Assembly: GCF_022387135.1 (NCBI RefSeq)
Contig: NZ_CP092462.1
Span: forward strand, 2,976,001 to 3,040,000
Source of the DNA: Comamonas sp. B21-038
GTDB taxonomy: Bacteria > Pseudomonadota > Gammaproteobacteria > Burkholderiales > Burkholderiaceae_C
Direction: 5' to 3'
DNA length: 64,000 nucleotides
The first letter of the stretch is position 1, and every line of letters starts with the position of its first letter. Below, piece after piece: positions 46,398 through 55,435 of this stretch. The position numbers and the translations under genes are program-made. The notes under the pieces were generated by a model. It worked only from the letters and a program-made list of their open reading frames with translations, ran no database searches and had not been told where the DNA came from.

Positions 46398-49145
46398 TTA
46401 TTGCCAGCCGTAGCGACGGATGTACCACTTTTTCATGACCTGCGTAAGACCCATATAGGCCAGCAAGACCGCCACAAGGAATACAAAGTACATGCCGGGC
46501 AGCGGCACCAGCTTGAAATAAGGTGCCAACGCGCCCATAGGCAGGTAAATGCCGATGGCCACGACCACCAGGGTCATCAGGGCCACCGGCCAGGCAGCGC
46601 GGCTCTGGAGGAACGGAATGCGCATCGTGCGGATCATGTGCACGATCAGCGACTGGGTGAGCAGGCCCACAACAAACCAGCCGGACTGGAACAGCGCCTG
46701 GCGCTCCGGCGTGTTGGCGCCAAACACCTTCCACATCACGACAAAGGTGGTGATGTCGAAGACCGAGCTGATGGGGCCGAAGAACAGCATGAAACGGCCC
46801 ACATCGGCAGGGTTCCAGCGCTGGGGCTGGGTCAGCAGCTCGGGGTCCACATGGTCAAACGGAATCGCCGACTGCGAGAAGTCATACACCAGGTTCTGCA
46901 CCAGCAGCTGCATCGGCAGCATGGGCAGAAAGGGGATGAAGGCACTGGCAATCAACACCGAGAACACATTGCCGAAGTTCGAGCTCGCCGTCATCTTGAT
47001 GTACTTGAGCATGTTGGCAAAGGTGCGGCGCCCTTCCTGCACGCCCTGGTCCAGCACCATCAGGCTCTTGTCCAGCAAGATGATGTCGGCCGCTTCCTTG
47101 GCCACATCAACGGCCGTGTCCACCGAGATGCCGATATCGGCGGTGCGCAGCGCTGCCGCATCGTTGATGCCGTCGCCCATGAAGCCCACCACATGGCCAT
47201 TGGCCTTGAGCATGCGCACGATGCGCTCCTTGTGCGCAGGGCTCAGCTTGGCAAAGATGTTGCCTTCCTCGACCACCTGGGCCAGGCGCTGGTCGTCCAT
47301 CTGCTCGATATCGCCACCCAGCACGATGTGCTGCTCGGTGATGCCCACCTGCTGGCAGACTTTGGCGGTGACGGCGGCATTGTCGCCGGTCAGCACCTTG
47401 GTCTGCACGCCATGGCGTGCGAGCGCCTGTATCGCAGGCGCAGCGCTCTCCTTGGGCGGGTCGACAAAGGCCAGAAAGCCGCAGAGCACCATGCCGGCCT
47501 CATCGGCCACCCCGAAGTTGCTCTGGCCAGGCTCGGTATCCCGAGTCGCCACCGCCACCACGCGCAGCCCCTGGGCGTTGAGCGCCTCGGCCGTCGCCAC
47601 GATGCGCTGGCGCAAGCCCGCGTCGAGCGCCAGCACGCCACCGGCGGCCTGCACCGAGCCGCTCACCTGCAGGATTTCCTCGACCGCGCCCTTGGTGATG
47701 ATCTTGCCGGCGCCGCCACTGTCACGCACCACCACCGACATGCGCCGGCGCACAAAGTCAAATGGCACTTCATCGACCTTGGTATGGCTGTCGACCAGCG
47801 GCGCGCGCTCGCCATGGGCCAGCACGGCCACATCGAGCAGGCTCTTGAGACCCGTCTGGTAGTAGCTGTTCAGGTAGGCCATGTCCAGCACATGCTGCGA
47901 TACATCGCCCCAGGCATCGAGGTGGCGCTCGACCGAGATCCGGTCCTCGGTCAGGGTGCCCGTTTTGTCGGTGCACAGCACATCCATCGCGCCAAAGTTC
48001 TGGATGGCATCCAGGTGCTTGACGATCACTTGCTTGCGCGACAGAAACACCGCCCCCTTGGCGAGCGTGGCGGTCACGATCATCGGCAGCATCTCGGGGG
48101 TCAGGCCCACGGCCACCGACAGCGCAAACAGCAGCGCCTCGGTCCAGTCGCCCTTGGTCAGGCCATTGATCAGCAGCACCAGCGGCACCATCACCAGCAT
48201 GAACCGGATCAGCACCCAGCTGACCTTGTTGACCCCCATCTGGAAAGCGGTGGGGCCACGCTCCATGGCCGAGACCTTGCCGGCCAGCGCGCCGAGGTAG
48301 CTCTGGTTGCCAGTGCTCAGCACCACCGCCAGACCCGCACCCGAGACCACGTTGGTGCCCATGAACACCAGGTTGCGCAATTCCACCGGGTTGGATTGGG
48401 CGCCATCGGGCTCCTGGGCAAATTTCTCCACCGGCATGGATTCACCGGTCATCGCCGATTGCGCCAAAAACAAGTCCTTGGCGGCCAGCAGGCGGCAGTC
48501 GGCCGGCACCATATCGCCGGCCGCCAGCTGGATGATGTCGCCTGGCACCAGCTCGCGCACCGGCAGCTCGCGCACGGCCTGCAGCGCAGACAGGCGCGAT
48601 GGCAGCGCATCCAGCGCTTGCCCCTGCTCATCTTGAGCGCCGCGGCGCAGCACAGCTGCGGTGTTCGATACCAGGGCCTGCAGGCCAGCCGCAGCCTGGT
48701 TGGCGCGGCCTTCCTGCCAAAAGCGCAGGCCGGTCGCCAGCGCCACCATGCTGCCAATCACCACCGTGGCCTTGGTGTCGCCCGTCAGCCACGACACGGC
48801 GGCCAGCACCGTCAGCAGCAGGTTGAAAGGCGTGCGAAAGCACAGCCACAGGTGCTCGGCACGAGACATGGGCCGGTCCTGCGAGATGGTGTTCCATCCG
48901 GCCTGTGCACGCGCCTCCTGCACCTGTGCGTCGTCCAGGCCCTGGCGGCTGGTGTTCAGGCTTTGCAGCAATGCTTGTTCCGGCGCATGGGCGGCGTCGC
49001 GCAGCCGCTCGCCCATGGCCGTGGAAATGCTGGCATCCACCGGCGTGCTGGCCCATTGCTCAAACATCGGCAAGCGGCGGAAATGCACGCCCCAGTGGCG
49101 CGAGCGCAGAAAGTTAACGAATCCATTTTTCAGCAGGTTCAACAT
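46398..49145 (-). CDS. mgtA: Magnesium-translocating P-type ATPase
   Basis: 915 residues from the ATG at 49145, preceded by GGGGAG. The phosphorylated aspartate is Asp393 in DKTGTLTED. Other P-type blocks are TGESMPVEKF, the ATP-binding EVPFDFVRRRMSVVV, and VGFMGDGINDAAALRTADIGISVD. The membrane core ends in segments characteristic of MgtA/MgtB (FGPISSVFDITTFVVMWKV, TLVVVAIGIYLPMG). It imports Mg2+ into the cell. The long leader upstream carries a candidate leader peptide and two competing hairpins, and the MgtC-like gene follows. Confidence 0.94.
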   Translation of the reverse strand: MLNLLKNGFVNFLRSRHWGVHFRRLPMFEQWASTPVDASISTAMGERLRDAAHAPEQALLQSLNTSRQGLDDAQVQEARAQAGWNTISQDRPMSRAEHLWLCFRTPFNLLLTVLAAVSWLTGDTKATVVIGSMVALATGLRFWQEGRANQAAAGLQALVSNTAAVLRRGAQDEQGQALDALPSRLSALQAVRELPVRELVPGDIIQLAAGDMVPADCRLLAAKDLFLAQSAMTGESMPVEKFAQEPDGAQSNPVELRNLVFMGTNVVSGAGLAVVLSTGNQSYLGALAGKVSAMERGPTAFQMGVNKVSWVLIRFMLVMVPLVLLINGLTKGDWTEALLFALSVAVGLTPEMLPMIVTATLAKGAVFLSRKQVIVKHLDAIQNFGAMDVLCTDKTGTLTEDRISVERHLDAWGDVSQHVLDMAYLNSYYQTGLKSLLDVAVLAHGERAPLVDSHTKVDEVPFDFVRRRMSVVVRDSGGAGKIITKGAVEEILQVSGSVQAAGGVLALDAGLRQRIVATAEALNAQGLRVVAVATRDTEPGQSNFGVADEAGMVLCGFLAFVDPPKESAAPAIQALARHGVQTKVLTGDNAAVTAKVCQQVGITEQHIVLGGDIEQMDDQRLAQVVEEGNIFAKLSPAHKERIVRMLKANGHVVGFMGDGINDAAALRTADIGISVDTAVDVAKEAADIILLDKSLMVLDQGVQEGRRTFANMLKYIKMTASSNFGNVFSVLIASAFIPFLPMLPMQLLVQNLVYDFSQSAIPFDHVDPELLTQPQRWNPADVGRFMLFFGPISSVFDITTFVVMWKVFGANTPERQALFQSGWFVVGLLTQSLIVHMIRTMRIPFLQSRAAWPVALMTLVVVAIGIYLPMGALAPYFKLVPLPGMYFVFLVAVLLAYMGLTQVMKKWYIRRYGWQ

Positions 49146-49649
49146 GACCCATCTCCCCGCCATGGGCACGGCCCAGCCGCGCCGCATGGCATCTTCAATC
49201 CATACAGGCGTGCCCATGCGCGCCGCTGCCAGGCGGCCGCAAAGATGCACCTCAAACACAAGAGAGGTCAGCGACTGAAAGGGTCCAATGCCGCCGAAGC
49301 CGAGCAGGACTGCACGGCACCCTTGCCCATGGGGGCGCGGTGGCGCAGCATGGTCGCGAGCTGGCGCTGCATGCAGCGGGGCGCGCCCAAGCCGCAGCAT
49401 GGCGTGATGGCCCATGGCACAGCCCTGCGTCGCGGTGCGCGCAAAGAGGCCAGCGAAGACATACGCAGTGGCATGAAAGGCTCCCACACCCGGTGTGATG
49501 GCGCGCAGCAAAGGCGCTCGCCACTGGGCAAGACTGGAAGATCAAAATGGGATGCAGCAGGGGCGCAGGTCTGTCTGACAGAAACTACGGCACCTCACAG
49601 CTGCCCGCCTGGTTCGGCAAGGCAGCGCGCAAAGCTGGGGCGTTTGCGA
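49146..49649 (-). other. Distal part of the mgtA leader
   Basis: About 500 bases between the candidate leader peptide and mgtA. On the minus strand, 49643-49648 and 49628-49633 form a CGCAAA/TTTGCG hairpin inside the larger 49653-49659 / 49616-49622 stem. A 68-codon frame (49474 to 49268) with GGGAG before its ATG and an Arg/Pro-rich first third is a second possible leader frame, but its coding potential is weak. No recognised gene lies here. Confidence 0.45.
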
Positions 49650-49712
49650 TTACCTTGCCTGTGGTCGGTTGGCCGCTGGCCAACAACTCGGTAAGTCCAC
49701 AGGGTTACTCCT
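49616..49712 (-). promoter_or_regulatory. Candidate attenuator in the mgtA leader (two mutually exclusive stem-loops)
   Basis: Read on the minus strand: stem A pairs 49697-49703 with 49658-49664 (CCTGTGG/CCACAGG) and contains a second perfect hairpin, GTTGGCC (49684-49678) with GGCCAAC (49674-49668). Stem B pairs GGCAAGG (49659-49653) with CCTTGCC (49622-49616). The 3' arm of A and the 5' arm of B share two bases, so A and B cannot form together. Stem A overlaps a short leader frame. Neither stem is followed by a T tract, so any termination would need Rho. Confidence 0.55.
49650..49700 (-). CDS. Candidate 16-residue leader peptide of mgtA
   Basis: A GTG start at 49700 has AGGAG (49712-49708) seven bases upstream, the best Shine-Dalgarno in the leader. 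The frame reads 16 codons to TAA, giving MDLPSCWPAANRPQAR, with three prolines and two arginines. The frame lies wholly within stem-loop A of the leader, so ribosome position would decide which stem forms. Enterobacterial mgtL is a 17-residue Pro/Arg-rich leader peptide that controls mgtA. There is no sequence match, only analogy of size, composition and place. Chance occurrence of so short a frame is possible. Confidence 0.4.
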   Translation of the reverse strand: MDLPSCWPAANRPQAR

Positions 49713-49807
49713 GATAAAAAAGCTGGCCGGATTGTAGATCAAGGCCCTCAAAACCACCAGCGGTTTAGAAGGCACAACGCGCTCTTTACCTGCACTTTTC
49801 AGAAAGC

Positions 49808-50821
49808 TCAGTCCAGCACCAGCCGGCGCTGCTGCACCAGCTGCTCGATCTGGGCGCGGGTATCGCTGATCAGCGCTGCAAACTGCTGCGGGCTGCCGCC
49901 CATCGGCACCACACCGAGCTGCTCCAGACGCGCCTGCACCGCAGGTTGCTGCAGCGCTTGGCGGGCTGCGTGGTGGAGGGTGTCGATGACCGCTGGCGGC
50001 GTGCCGGCCGGCGCCACCAGCCCAAACCAGGTGATGGCCAGGCGGTTGAGCGCCGGGTAGCCCGCCTCTGCCAACGTAGGCACCTGCGGCAGCGCCGGCA
50101 ACCGCTGGGGCGCGGCCACCGCAAAGGGCACCAGGCGCCCCGACTGCACCAGGCTGCTGGACGACGGGTACTGGTCACTCAGCACCTGGGTCTCGCCCGA
50201 CAGCGCACTGTTGACCACCGGGCCTTGGCCTTTGTACGGAATATGGCGCAGGCGCACGCCCAGCGCTTCGTTCATCGCCTCGGCAATCAGGTGGCCGATG
50301 GAGCCCACGCCGGCCGATCCGATCGTGTAGTGGTCGGGCTGGGCGCGCAAGATGGCGACCAGGCTCTGCAGATCGGCTGCCCCCAGGCTGGGGTGGGTGG
50401 AGAATACCGATGGAATCTGCGCCAACGCGATCACCGGTGCCAGCGCTTCGGGCGGGTCGCGGCGCAGCGATTTCAGCATCACCGCATTGACGGCCAAGGT
50501 GCTGATCGTTCCCACGCCGATGGTGTAGCCATCGGGCCGCGCACGGGCCACCGCCTCGGCCCCGATGAGACCTGCGGCGCCAGCCTTGTTCTCCACCACC
50601 ACCGGCTGGCCCAGCGGCTCGCGCATGGCATCGGCAACCAGGCGGGCCACGATATCGGTCGAGCCCCCCGGTGCAAAGGGCACCACCAGCTTGATGGGCT
50701 GGCGGGGGTAGGCACGCCGCTCTTGTGCTTGCGCGTGCGCATGTCCGGCCCATGCCAGGCCCAGGCAGACCAAGGCAGGCAGCAGCGCCACCGGGCGCAG
50801 GATGGGAAAGCGGGAGATCAT
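49808..50821 (-). CDS. Bug/TctC family substrate-binding protein (third copy)
   Basis: 337 residues from the ATG at 50821, giving a signal peptide ending in AGHAHAQAQ. The mature part begins IKLVVPFAPGGSTDIVARLV, followed by ENKAGAAGLIGAEAVARARPDGYT, IGSAGVGSIGHLIAEAMN and IPYKGQGPVVNSALSGE, all typical of Bug receptors. The frame stays open upstream to 50941 without family similarity. No transporter or enzyme gene is adjacent on its strand. Downstream lies the mgtA leader, so a T run at 49714-49719 (minus strand) may end its transcript. Confidence 0.9.
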   Translation of the reverse strand: MISRFPILRPVALLPALVCLGLAWAGHAHAQAQERRAYPRQPIKLVVPFAPGGSTDIVARLVADAMREPLGQPVVVENKAGAAGLIGAEAVARARPDGYTIGVGTISTLAVNAVMLKSLRRDPPEALAPVIALAQIPSVFSTHPSLGAADLQSLVAILRAQPDHYTIGSAGVGSIGHLIAEAMNEALGVRLRHIPYKGQGPVVNSALSGETQVLSDQYPSSSSLVQSGRLVPFAVAAPQRLPALPQVPTLAEAGYPALNRLAITWFGLVAPAGTPPAVIDTLHHAARQALQQPAVQARLEQLGVVPMGGSPQQFAALISDTRAQIEQLVQQRRLVLD

Positions 50822-50879
50822 GGCAGGCGGGCACTGAAAATCAGAGACGGGAATTATCCTCCCGAGCGGGAAACTGGCA

Positions 50880-51248
50880 CTAGGCAGCGCAGCTGGCCTG
50901 TACGTCCTGGCCCTCTTGCTGCAGACCCTGGCTCTGCGCATAGTCCATGCCCCAGTCGCGCATGGCCGTCAGCACCGGCTGCAGGCTGCGGCCCAGGTCG
51001 GTCAATGCATAGTCCACGCGCGGGGGGACCTCGGCATAGACCGTGCGCGCAACAATGCCGGCCTCTTCGAGCTCGCGCAGCTGCAAGGTCAGCATGCGCT
51101 GGGTGACGTTCGGAATGGCGCGCGCCAACGCACTGAAACGTTTGGTGCCATGGAGCAGATGGAAAAGCACAATGGGCTTCCAGGTGCCGCCCATGACGGA
51201 CAAGGTGACCTCCACTGCGCAGCCGCTTTTGCTGTTCAAACGCTTCAT
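50880..51248 (-). CDS. HxlR family transcriptional regulator
   Basis: 122 residues, a single winged helix. The HxlR core is clear: CAVEVTLSVMGGTWKPIVLFHLLHGTKRFSALARAIPNVTQRMLTLQLRELEEAGIV, then VDYALTDLGRSL. Cys10 sits at the position where redox- or aldehyde-sensing HxlR proteins carry a reactive cysteine. It diverges from an MDR dehydrogenase gene over 188 bases, so it likely controls that gene in response to an electrophile or similar signal. The signal is inferred, not shown. Confidence 0.9.
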   Translation of the reverse strand: MKRLNSKSGCAVEVTLSVMGGTWKPIVLFHLLHGTKRFSALARAIPNVTQRMLTLQLRELEEAGIVARTVYAEVPPRVDYALTDLGRSLQPVLTAMRDWGMDYAQSQGLQQEGQDVQASCAA

Positions 51249-51436
51249 ACCCCTTGCTCCCTGGAAAACGACAAACGCCCTATCCTAGTGCCAAGCCAAT
51301 ATCCATGCATTGCTTACATTTTTAATACTAGACCACAAATATGTCGGTTCTAGCGTTCCACACCCAGCGCTTGCATGATGGCCGGGTGGCTGCAGCCTGC
51401 AGCCTCTGTGATGCCAACCAAGGAAAGACATACGCC

Positions 51437-52444
51437 ATGAAAGCCATTCAACTTGCCGCTCCCGGTGGCCTGGACCGCCTGCAACTGGTGGACTTGCCAG
51501 CGCCCGCAGCACCAGGCGCCGGAGAGATCCAGGTGCGCCTGCATGCCAGCTCGCTCAACTACCACGACCTGGCCATTGCCGCCGGGCGCTCGGCCACGGC
51601 CGATGGCCGTATCCCGATGGCCGATGGCGCCGGTGTGGTGACGGCAGTGGGGGACGGCGTGACCGAGTTCGCCGTGGGTGACGCTGTGGTTTCCTGCTTT
51701 TTCCCGCTGTGGCTATCGGGCAAGCAAGTGCCCTCCACCTTCACCACCGTGCCCGGCGATGGCATCGATGGTTTTGCGCGCGAGCAGGTCACGATGGCCG
51801 CCACGGCCTTTACCCATGCACCCAAGGGCTATACGCATGAAGAAGCCGCCACCTTGACCACGGCGGGCCTGACCGCCTGGCGCGCCCTGGTCGTCGATGG
51901 CCGCATCCAAGCGGGGCAAACCGTGCTGGTGCTGGGCACCGGCGGCGTCTCCATCTTTGCGTTGCAGCTGGCCCATGCGATGGGCGCCAAGGTGATTGCG
52001 ACGACCTCCAGCGCTGCCAAGGCCGAGCGCCTGCGCGCCCTGGGTGCCGACACGGTGATCAACTACCGCGACCAGCCCGAATGGGGCGATGCGGTGCTGC
52101 AAGCCACCGGCGGCCGTGGTGCCGACATCGTCGTGGAAGTCGGCGGCCCCGGCACCTTGCCGCAGTCCATCCGCGCCTGTGCGCCCGGGGGCCATATCGC
52201 ATTGATCGGTGTGCTGACCGGCTTTGCCGGCGATGTACCGACGGTGGAGCTGATGCGCAAGCAGCAAACGCTCAAGGGCCTGATCGTTGGCAGCCGCGAG
52301 CAGCAGCAAGACCTGGTGCGCGCGCTCGACCAGTTGCCACTGCGCCCGGTGATCGACAGCAGCTACCCGCTGGAGAAAATCGCCGATGCCTTTGCGCACC
52401 AGATCAGCGCGCAGCACTTTGGCAAGATCTGCCTGAGCTGGTAA
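51437..52444 (+). CDS. Medium-chain dehydrogenase/reductase family NAD(P)-dependent oxidoreductase
   Basis: 335 residues from the ATG at 51437. The GroES-like N-terminal half has NYHDLAIAAGR and DGAGVVTAVGDGVTEFAVGD. The Rossmann half begins with VLVLGTGGVSIFALQLAHAMGAKVIATTSS, and GADIVVEVGGPGTLPQSIRA follows. The Cys/His zinc ligands of classical alcohol dehydrogenases are missing at the usual places, so it is probably a zinc-independent member. It is divergent from the HxlR gene. Substrate unknown; an aldehyde, quinone or enone is plausible. Confidence 0.87.
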   Translation: MKAIQLAAPGGLDRLQLVDLPAPAAPGAGEIQVRLHASSLNYHDLAIAAGRSATADGRIPMADGAGVVTAVGDGVTEFAVGDAVVSCFFPLWLSGKQVPSTFTTVPGDGIDGFAREQVTMAATAFTHAPKGYTHEEAATLTTAGLTAWRALVVDGRIQAGQTVLVLGTGGVSIFALQLAHAMGAKVIATTSSAAKAERLRALGADTVINYRDQPEWGDAVLQATGGRGADIVVEVGGPGTLPQSIRACAPGGHIALIGVLTGFAGDVPTVELMRKQQTLKGLIVGSREQQQDLVRALDQLPLRPVIDSSYPLEKIADAFAHQISAQHFGKICLSW

Positions 52445-52490
52445 GTGGCCACGGCAGCGCAAGCGCTCTGCCGTCTGCGCTACCGCGATG

Positions 52491-52524
52491 AAAAAACCGC
52501 CCCGGGCTTGCGCCTGGGGCGGTT
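52491..52524 (-). terminator. Rho-independent terminator of ilvD
   Basis: AACCGCCCC (52495-52503) pairs with GGGGCGGTT (52516-52524) with inner pairing 504-507/512-515 and a TTGC loop. On the minus strand six T residues follow (A run at 52491-52496). It separates the convergent dehydrogenase and ilvD. Confidence 0.9.
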
Positions 52525-52544
52525 GTGCATTGGGCGAGACACGG

Positions 52545-54410
52545 TCAGTCCAGCAGCGAGATATCGCGCACCGCACCCTTGTCGGCCGAGGTCACCAGCT
52601 TGGCATAGGCCTTCAGCGCGGTGGACACCTTGCGCGGACGGGGCTTGGCAGGCTTCCAGCCCAGCGCATTCTGTGCTTCACGGCGCTTGGCAAATTCCTC
52701 ATCGCTGACCAGCGCATTGATGGTGCGGTTGGGGATGTCGATCAGGATGCGGTCGCCGTTCCGCACCAGGCCAATCGCGCCGCCAGCGGCCGCCTCTGGC
52801 GAACAGTGGCCGATGGACAGGCCCGAGGTACCGCCCGAGAAGCGGCCATCGGTCAGCAGTGCGCAGGACTTGCCCAGGCCCTTGGACTTGATGTAGCTGG
52901 TCGGGTAGAGCATTTCCTGCATGCCGGGGCCGCCTTTGGGGCCTTCGTAACGCACGATCACGACATCACCGGCCTTGACCTTGTCGCTCAGGATGTTTTC
53001 CACGGCCTCGTCCTGCGACTCCACCACATGGGCCGAGCCTTCGAACACCAGGATCGAGTCATCGACACCGGCGGTCTTGACCACGCAGCCGTCCAGCGCG
53101 ATGTTGCCGCGCAGCACCGCCAGCCCCCCTTCTTTGGAGAAGGCATGGTCGTACGAGCGGATGCAGCCTTCGGCGCGGTCCAGATCCAAGCTGGGCCAGC
53201 GCGTGCTTTGGCTGAAGGCCACCTGGGTAGGGATGCCGGCAGGGCCTGCCATGTAGAAGGTGCGCACCGCCTCGTCCTGCGTGCGCACGATGTCCCACTG
53301 GTCCAGCGCGTCCTTCATGGTCTTGGCATGCACGGTGGGCACATCGGTGTGCAGCTTGCCGGCACGGTCCAGCTCACCGAGGATGGCCATGATGCCGCCG
53401 GCGCGGTGCACATCTTCGATGTGGTACTTGTTGGTATTGGGGGCCACCTTGCACAGCTGGGGCACGGTGCGCGACATGCGGTCGATGTCGGTCATCGTGA
53501 AATCGATCTCCGCCTCTTGCGCGATCGCCAGCAAGTGCAGGATGGTGTTGGTCGATCCGCCCATCGCGATATCCAGGGTCATCGCGTTCTCGAAGGCCTT
53601 GAGGCCGACGGCGCGTGGCAGCAGCGTGGCTTCGTCCTGCTCGTAGTAGCGCTTGGCCAGCTCCACGATCAGGCGGCCTGCGCGCTTGAACAGCTGCTCG
53701 CGGTCCGAATGGGTGGCCACCACGGTGCCATTGCCTGGCAGGGCCAGGCCCAGCGCCTCGGCCAGGCAGTTCATCGAGTTGGCGGTGAACATGCCCGAGC
53801 AGGAGCCACAGGTCGGGCAGGCCGAGCGCTCGACTTCGGCCACATCGGCATCGCTGACATTGCTGTCCGCGGCCATCACCATCGCATCGACCAGATCGAG
53901 CTTCTTGATCTGGATCGTCTTGCTGCCATCAGCGGCAGGCACGGCCAGGCGCACCTTGCCCGCTTCCATCGGGCCGCCCGAGACAAACACCACGGGGATA
54001 TTGAGGCGCATCGCGGCCATCAGCATGCCAGGGGTGATCTTGTCGCAGTTGGAGATGCAGACCATGGCATCGGCGCAGTGCGCGTTGACCATGTATTCCA
54101 CCGAATCGGCAATCACTTCGCGGCTGGGCAGCGAGTACAGCATGCCGTCGTGGCCCATCGCAATGCCGTCGTCGACCGCAATGGTGTTGAACTCCTTGGC
54201 AACACCGCCTGCAGCCTCGATCTCGCGGGCGACGAGCTGGCCCAGGTCCTTCAGGTGCACATGGCCTGGAACGAACTGGGTAAAGGAGTTCACCACCGCA
54301 ATGATGGGCTTGGAGAAATCGTCGTCTTTCATGCCGGTGGCGCGCCACAAGGAGCGGGCACCAGCCATGTTGCGACCGGCGGTTGAGGTTTTGGAACGGT
54401 ATGCGGGCAT
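52545..54410 (-). CDS. ilvD: Dihydroxy-acid dehydratase
   Basis: 621 residues from the ATG at 54410. IlvD dehydrates dihydroxy acids in valine, isoleucine and pantothenate synthesis using an iron-sulfur cluster. Cluster cysteines lie in [11 protein letters not shown] and [20 protein letters not shown]. Other family blocks include [15 protein letters not shown] at the start, [12 protein letters not shown], and [27 protein letters not shown] near the end. The length of about 620 fits the [4Fe-4S] long form. A terminator follows its stop. Confidence 0.96.
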   Translation of the reverse strand: MPAYRSKTSTAGRNMAGARSLWRATGMKDDDFSKPIIAVVNSFTQFVPGHVHLKDLGQLVAREIEAAGGVAKEFNTIAVDDGIAMGHDGMLYSLPSREVIADSVEYMVNAHCADAMVCISNCDKITPGMLMAAMRLNIPVVFVSGGPMEAGKVRLAVPAADGSKTIQIKKLDLVDAMVMAADSNVSDADVAEVERSACPTCGSCSGMFTANSMNCLAEALGLALPGNGTVVATHSDREQLFKRAGRLIVELAKRYYEQDEATLLPRAVGLKAFENAMTLDIAMGGSTNTILHLLAIAQEAEIDFTMTDIDRMSRTVPQLCKVAPNTNKYHIEDVHRAGGIMAILGELDRAGKLHTDVPTVHAKTMKDALDQWDIVRTQDEAVRTFYMAGPAGIPTQVAFSQSTRWPSLDLDRAEGCIRSYDHAFSKEGGLAVLRGNIALDGCVVKTAGVDDSILVFEGSAHVVESQDEAVENILSDKVKAGDVVIVRYEGPKGGPGMQEMLYPTSYIKSKGLGKSCALLTDGRFSGGTSGLSIGHCSPEAAAGGAIGLVRNGDRILIDIPNRTINALVSDEEFAKRREAQNALGWKPAKPRPRKVSTALKAYAKLVTSADKGAVRDISLLD

Positions 54411-54654
54411 CGTGGTGTACGAATCAGTAAACAATAAGAATGCGGCCTGTCTTGCATAGTGCGGGCCTGGATATACGCCAGGGCCAGCGGGCAAGTTGGC
54501 GAGAACCTCTTGAGTGCACGCCGATGTGAGCGCTGATTATGGCGCAGCTGGGCAAATGACGGAGACACTCGGGTTCCAGCCAGCGACAGCGGTAGGGACA
54601 GCAGAAAGGCGGAAAAAACCGCCTGCCGGCGGTTTCTGCGCTGCAGCGGCTGCG

Positions 54655-54897
54655 TCAGCGGCGCCGGCGGGCGGTCTGGCCCAGCGCGTCCCTGGATTTT
54701 TGCAGGCGGCGCTCCTTTTTCAGCCCTTCCTTTTCCATCGCCTTGCGCTTGGTGTAGCCCGACCAGTCGGCCCAGGCCCACCACAGCGCTGCCAGGCCAA
54801 ACGGCGCCAGCACGGTGACCCAGGACCAGGCCGCGACCGGGCCGATTTCCAGGTACTTCAACAACAGCAGAATGATCCCCAGGATCAGAAAATACAT
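54655..54897 (-). CDS. Small Trp-rich protein (TIGR04438-like)
   Basis: 80 residues from the ATG at 54897, preceded by AGGGAG. Two hydrophobic stretches (FLILGIILLLLKYL and TVLAPFGLAALWWAWA) make it a small inner-membrane protein, with four Trp in the middle (SWVTVLAPFGLAALWWAWADW) and a basic tail ending in RRRR. This matches the small Trp-rich proteins of Burkholderiales. Function is unknown. The frame is open upstream to 54969 without a better start. Confidence 0.82.
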   Translation of the reverse strand: MYFLILGIILLLLKYLEIGPVAAWSWVTVLAPFGLAALWWAWADWSGYTKRKAMEKEGLKKERRLQKSRDALGQTARRRR

Positions 54898-55041
54898 GGT
54901 TTCTCCCTCTTGTTGCTCGCTGGGCCGCTTGGGTATCGGGCTCGTAAAGTGTTCTGACTTGCGGAACATCCTGGCGTTGGCGCAGTCCTAAGCAGCGAGC
55001 CATTAGAATTAATGTACCTCATGCGCTAAGGAGAAGACACG

Positions 55042-55347
55042 ATGAACCGTATTCTGATTGCCACGGCACTGGCCCTGTCGGCCAGCGCACCTGCGTGGGC
55101 TGATCAGGCATTGGCCCAATCCAAGAACTGCATGGCTTGCCATTCGGTCGACAAGAAAGTGGTGGGCCCCGCATTCAAAGACATTGGCGCCAAGTTTGCA
55201 GGCCAGCCCGGTGCATCCAACATGCTGGCCCAGAAGATCATCAAGGGCAGTGCAGGCGTCTGGGGACCTGTGCCCATGCCCGCCAACACCCAGGTCAGTG
55301 AAGCCGATGCCAAGAAATTGGCCGACTGGGTGCTGACGCTCAAGTAA
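55042..55347 (+). CDS. Cytochrome c-551/c8 type monohaem protein
   Basis: 101 residues. A signal peptide (MNRILIATALALSASAPAWA) directs it to the periplasm. The haem site is CMACH at 30-34 and the distal methionine ligand is Met79 in GPVPMPAN. The size and the order match cytochrome c-551, an electron carrier to oxidases, nitrite reductase or peroxidase. No terminal oxidase gene is adjacent, so the partner is unknown. A perfect palindromic terminator follows. Confidence 0.93.
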   Translation: MNRILIATALALSASAPAWADQALAQSKNCMACHSVDKKVVGPAFKDIGAKFAGQPGASNMLAQKIIKGSAGVWGPVPMPANTQVSEADAKKLADWVLTLK

Positions 55348-55387
55348 ACAACCCATCGCATGCAGGTTGGGCGCTACCGGCCCAAGC

Positions 55388-55417
55388 AAAAAAACCACCT
55401 TGCAAGGTGGTTTTTTT
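55388..55417. terminator. Bidirectional palindromic terminator between cytochrome c and LapA-like genes
   Basis: A perfectly symmetric 30-base palindrome: seven A's, CCACCTT, GC centre (TTGCAA), AAGGTGG, seven T's. It serves both convergent genes. Confidence 0.92.
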
Positions 55418-55435
55418 GTGGCGTGCGGCAGCGGT

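Noticed and set aside
46359..49694. A 1111-codon plus-strand frame opposite mgtA and its leader
   Set aside because: Composition is that of an antisense frame and mgtA carries all P-type ATPase motifs. The part over the leader has no start or motif.
49673..49703. The nested hairpin in the mgtA leader as a simple transcription terminator
   Set aside because: No T tract follows in either direction, so it was treated as a regulatory stem.
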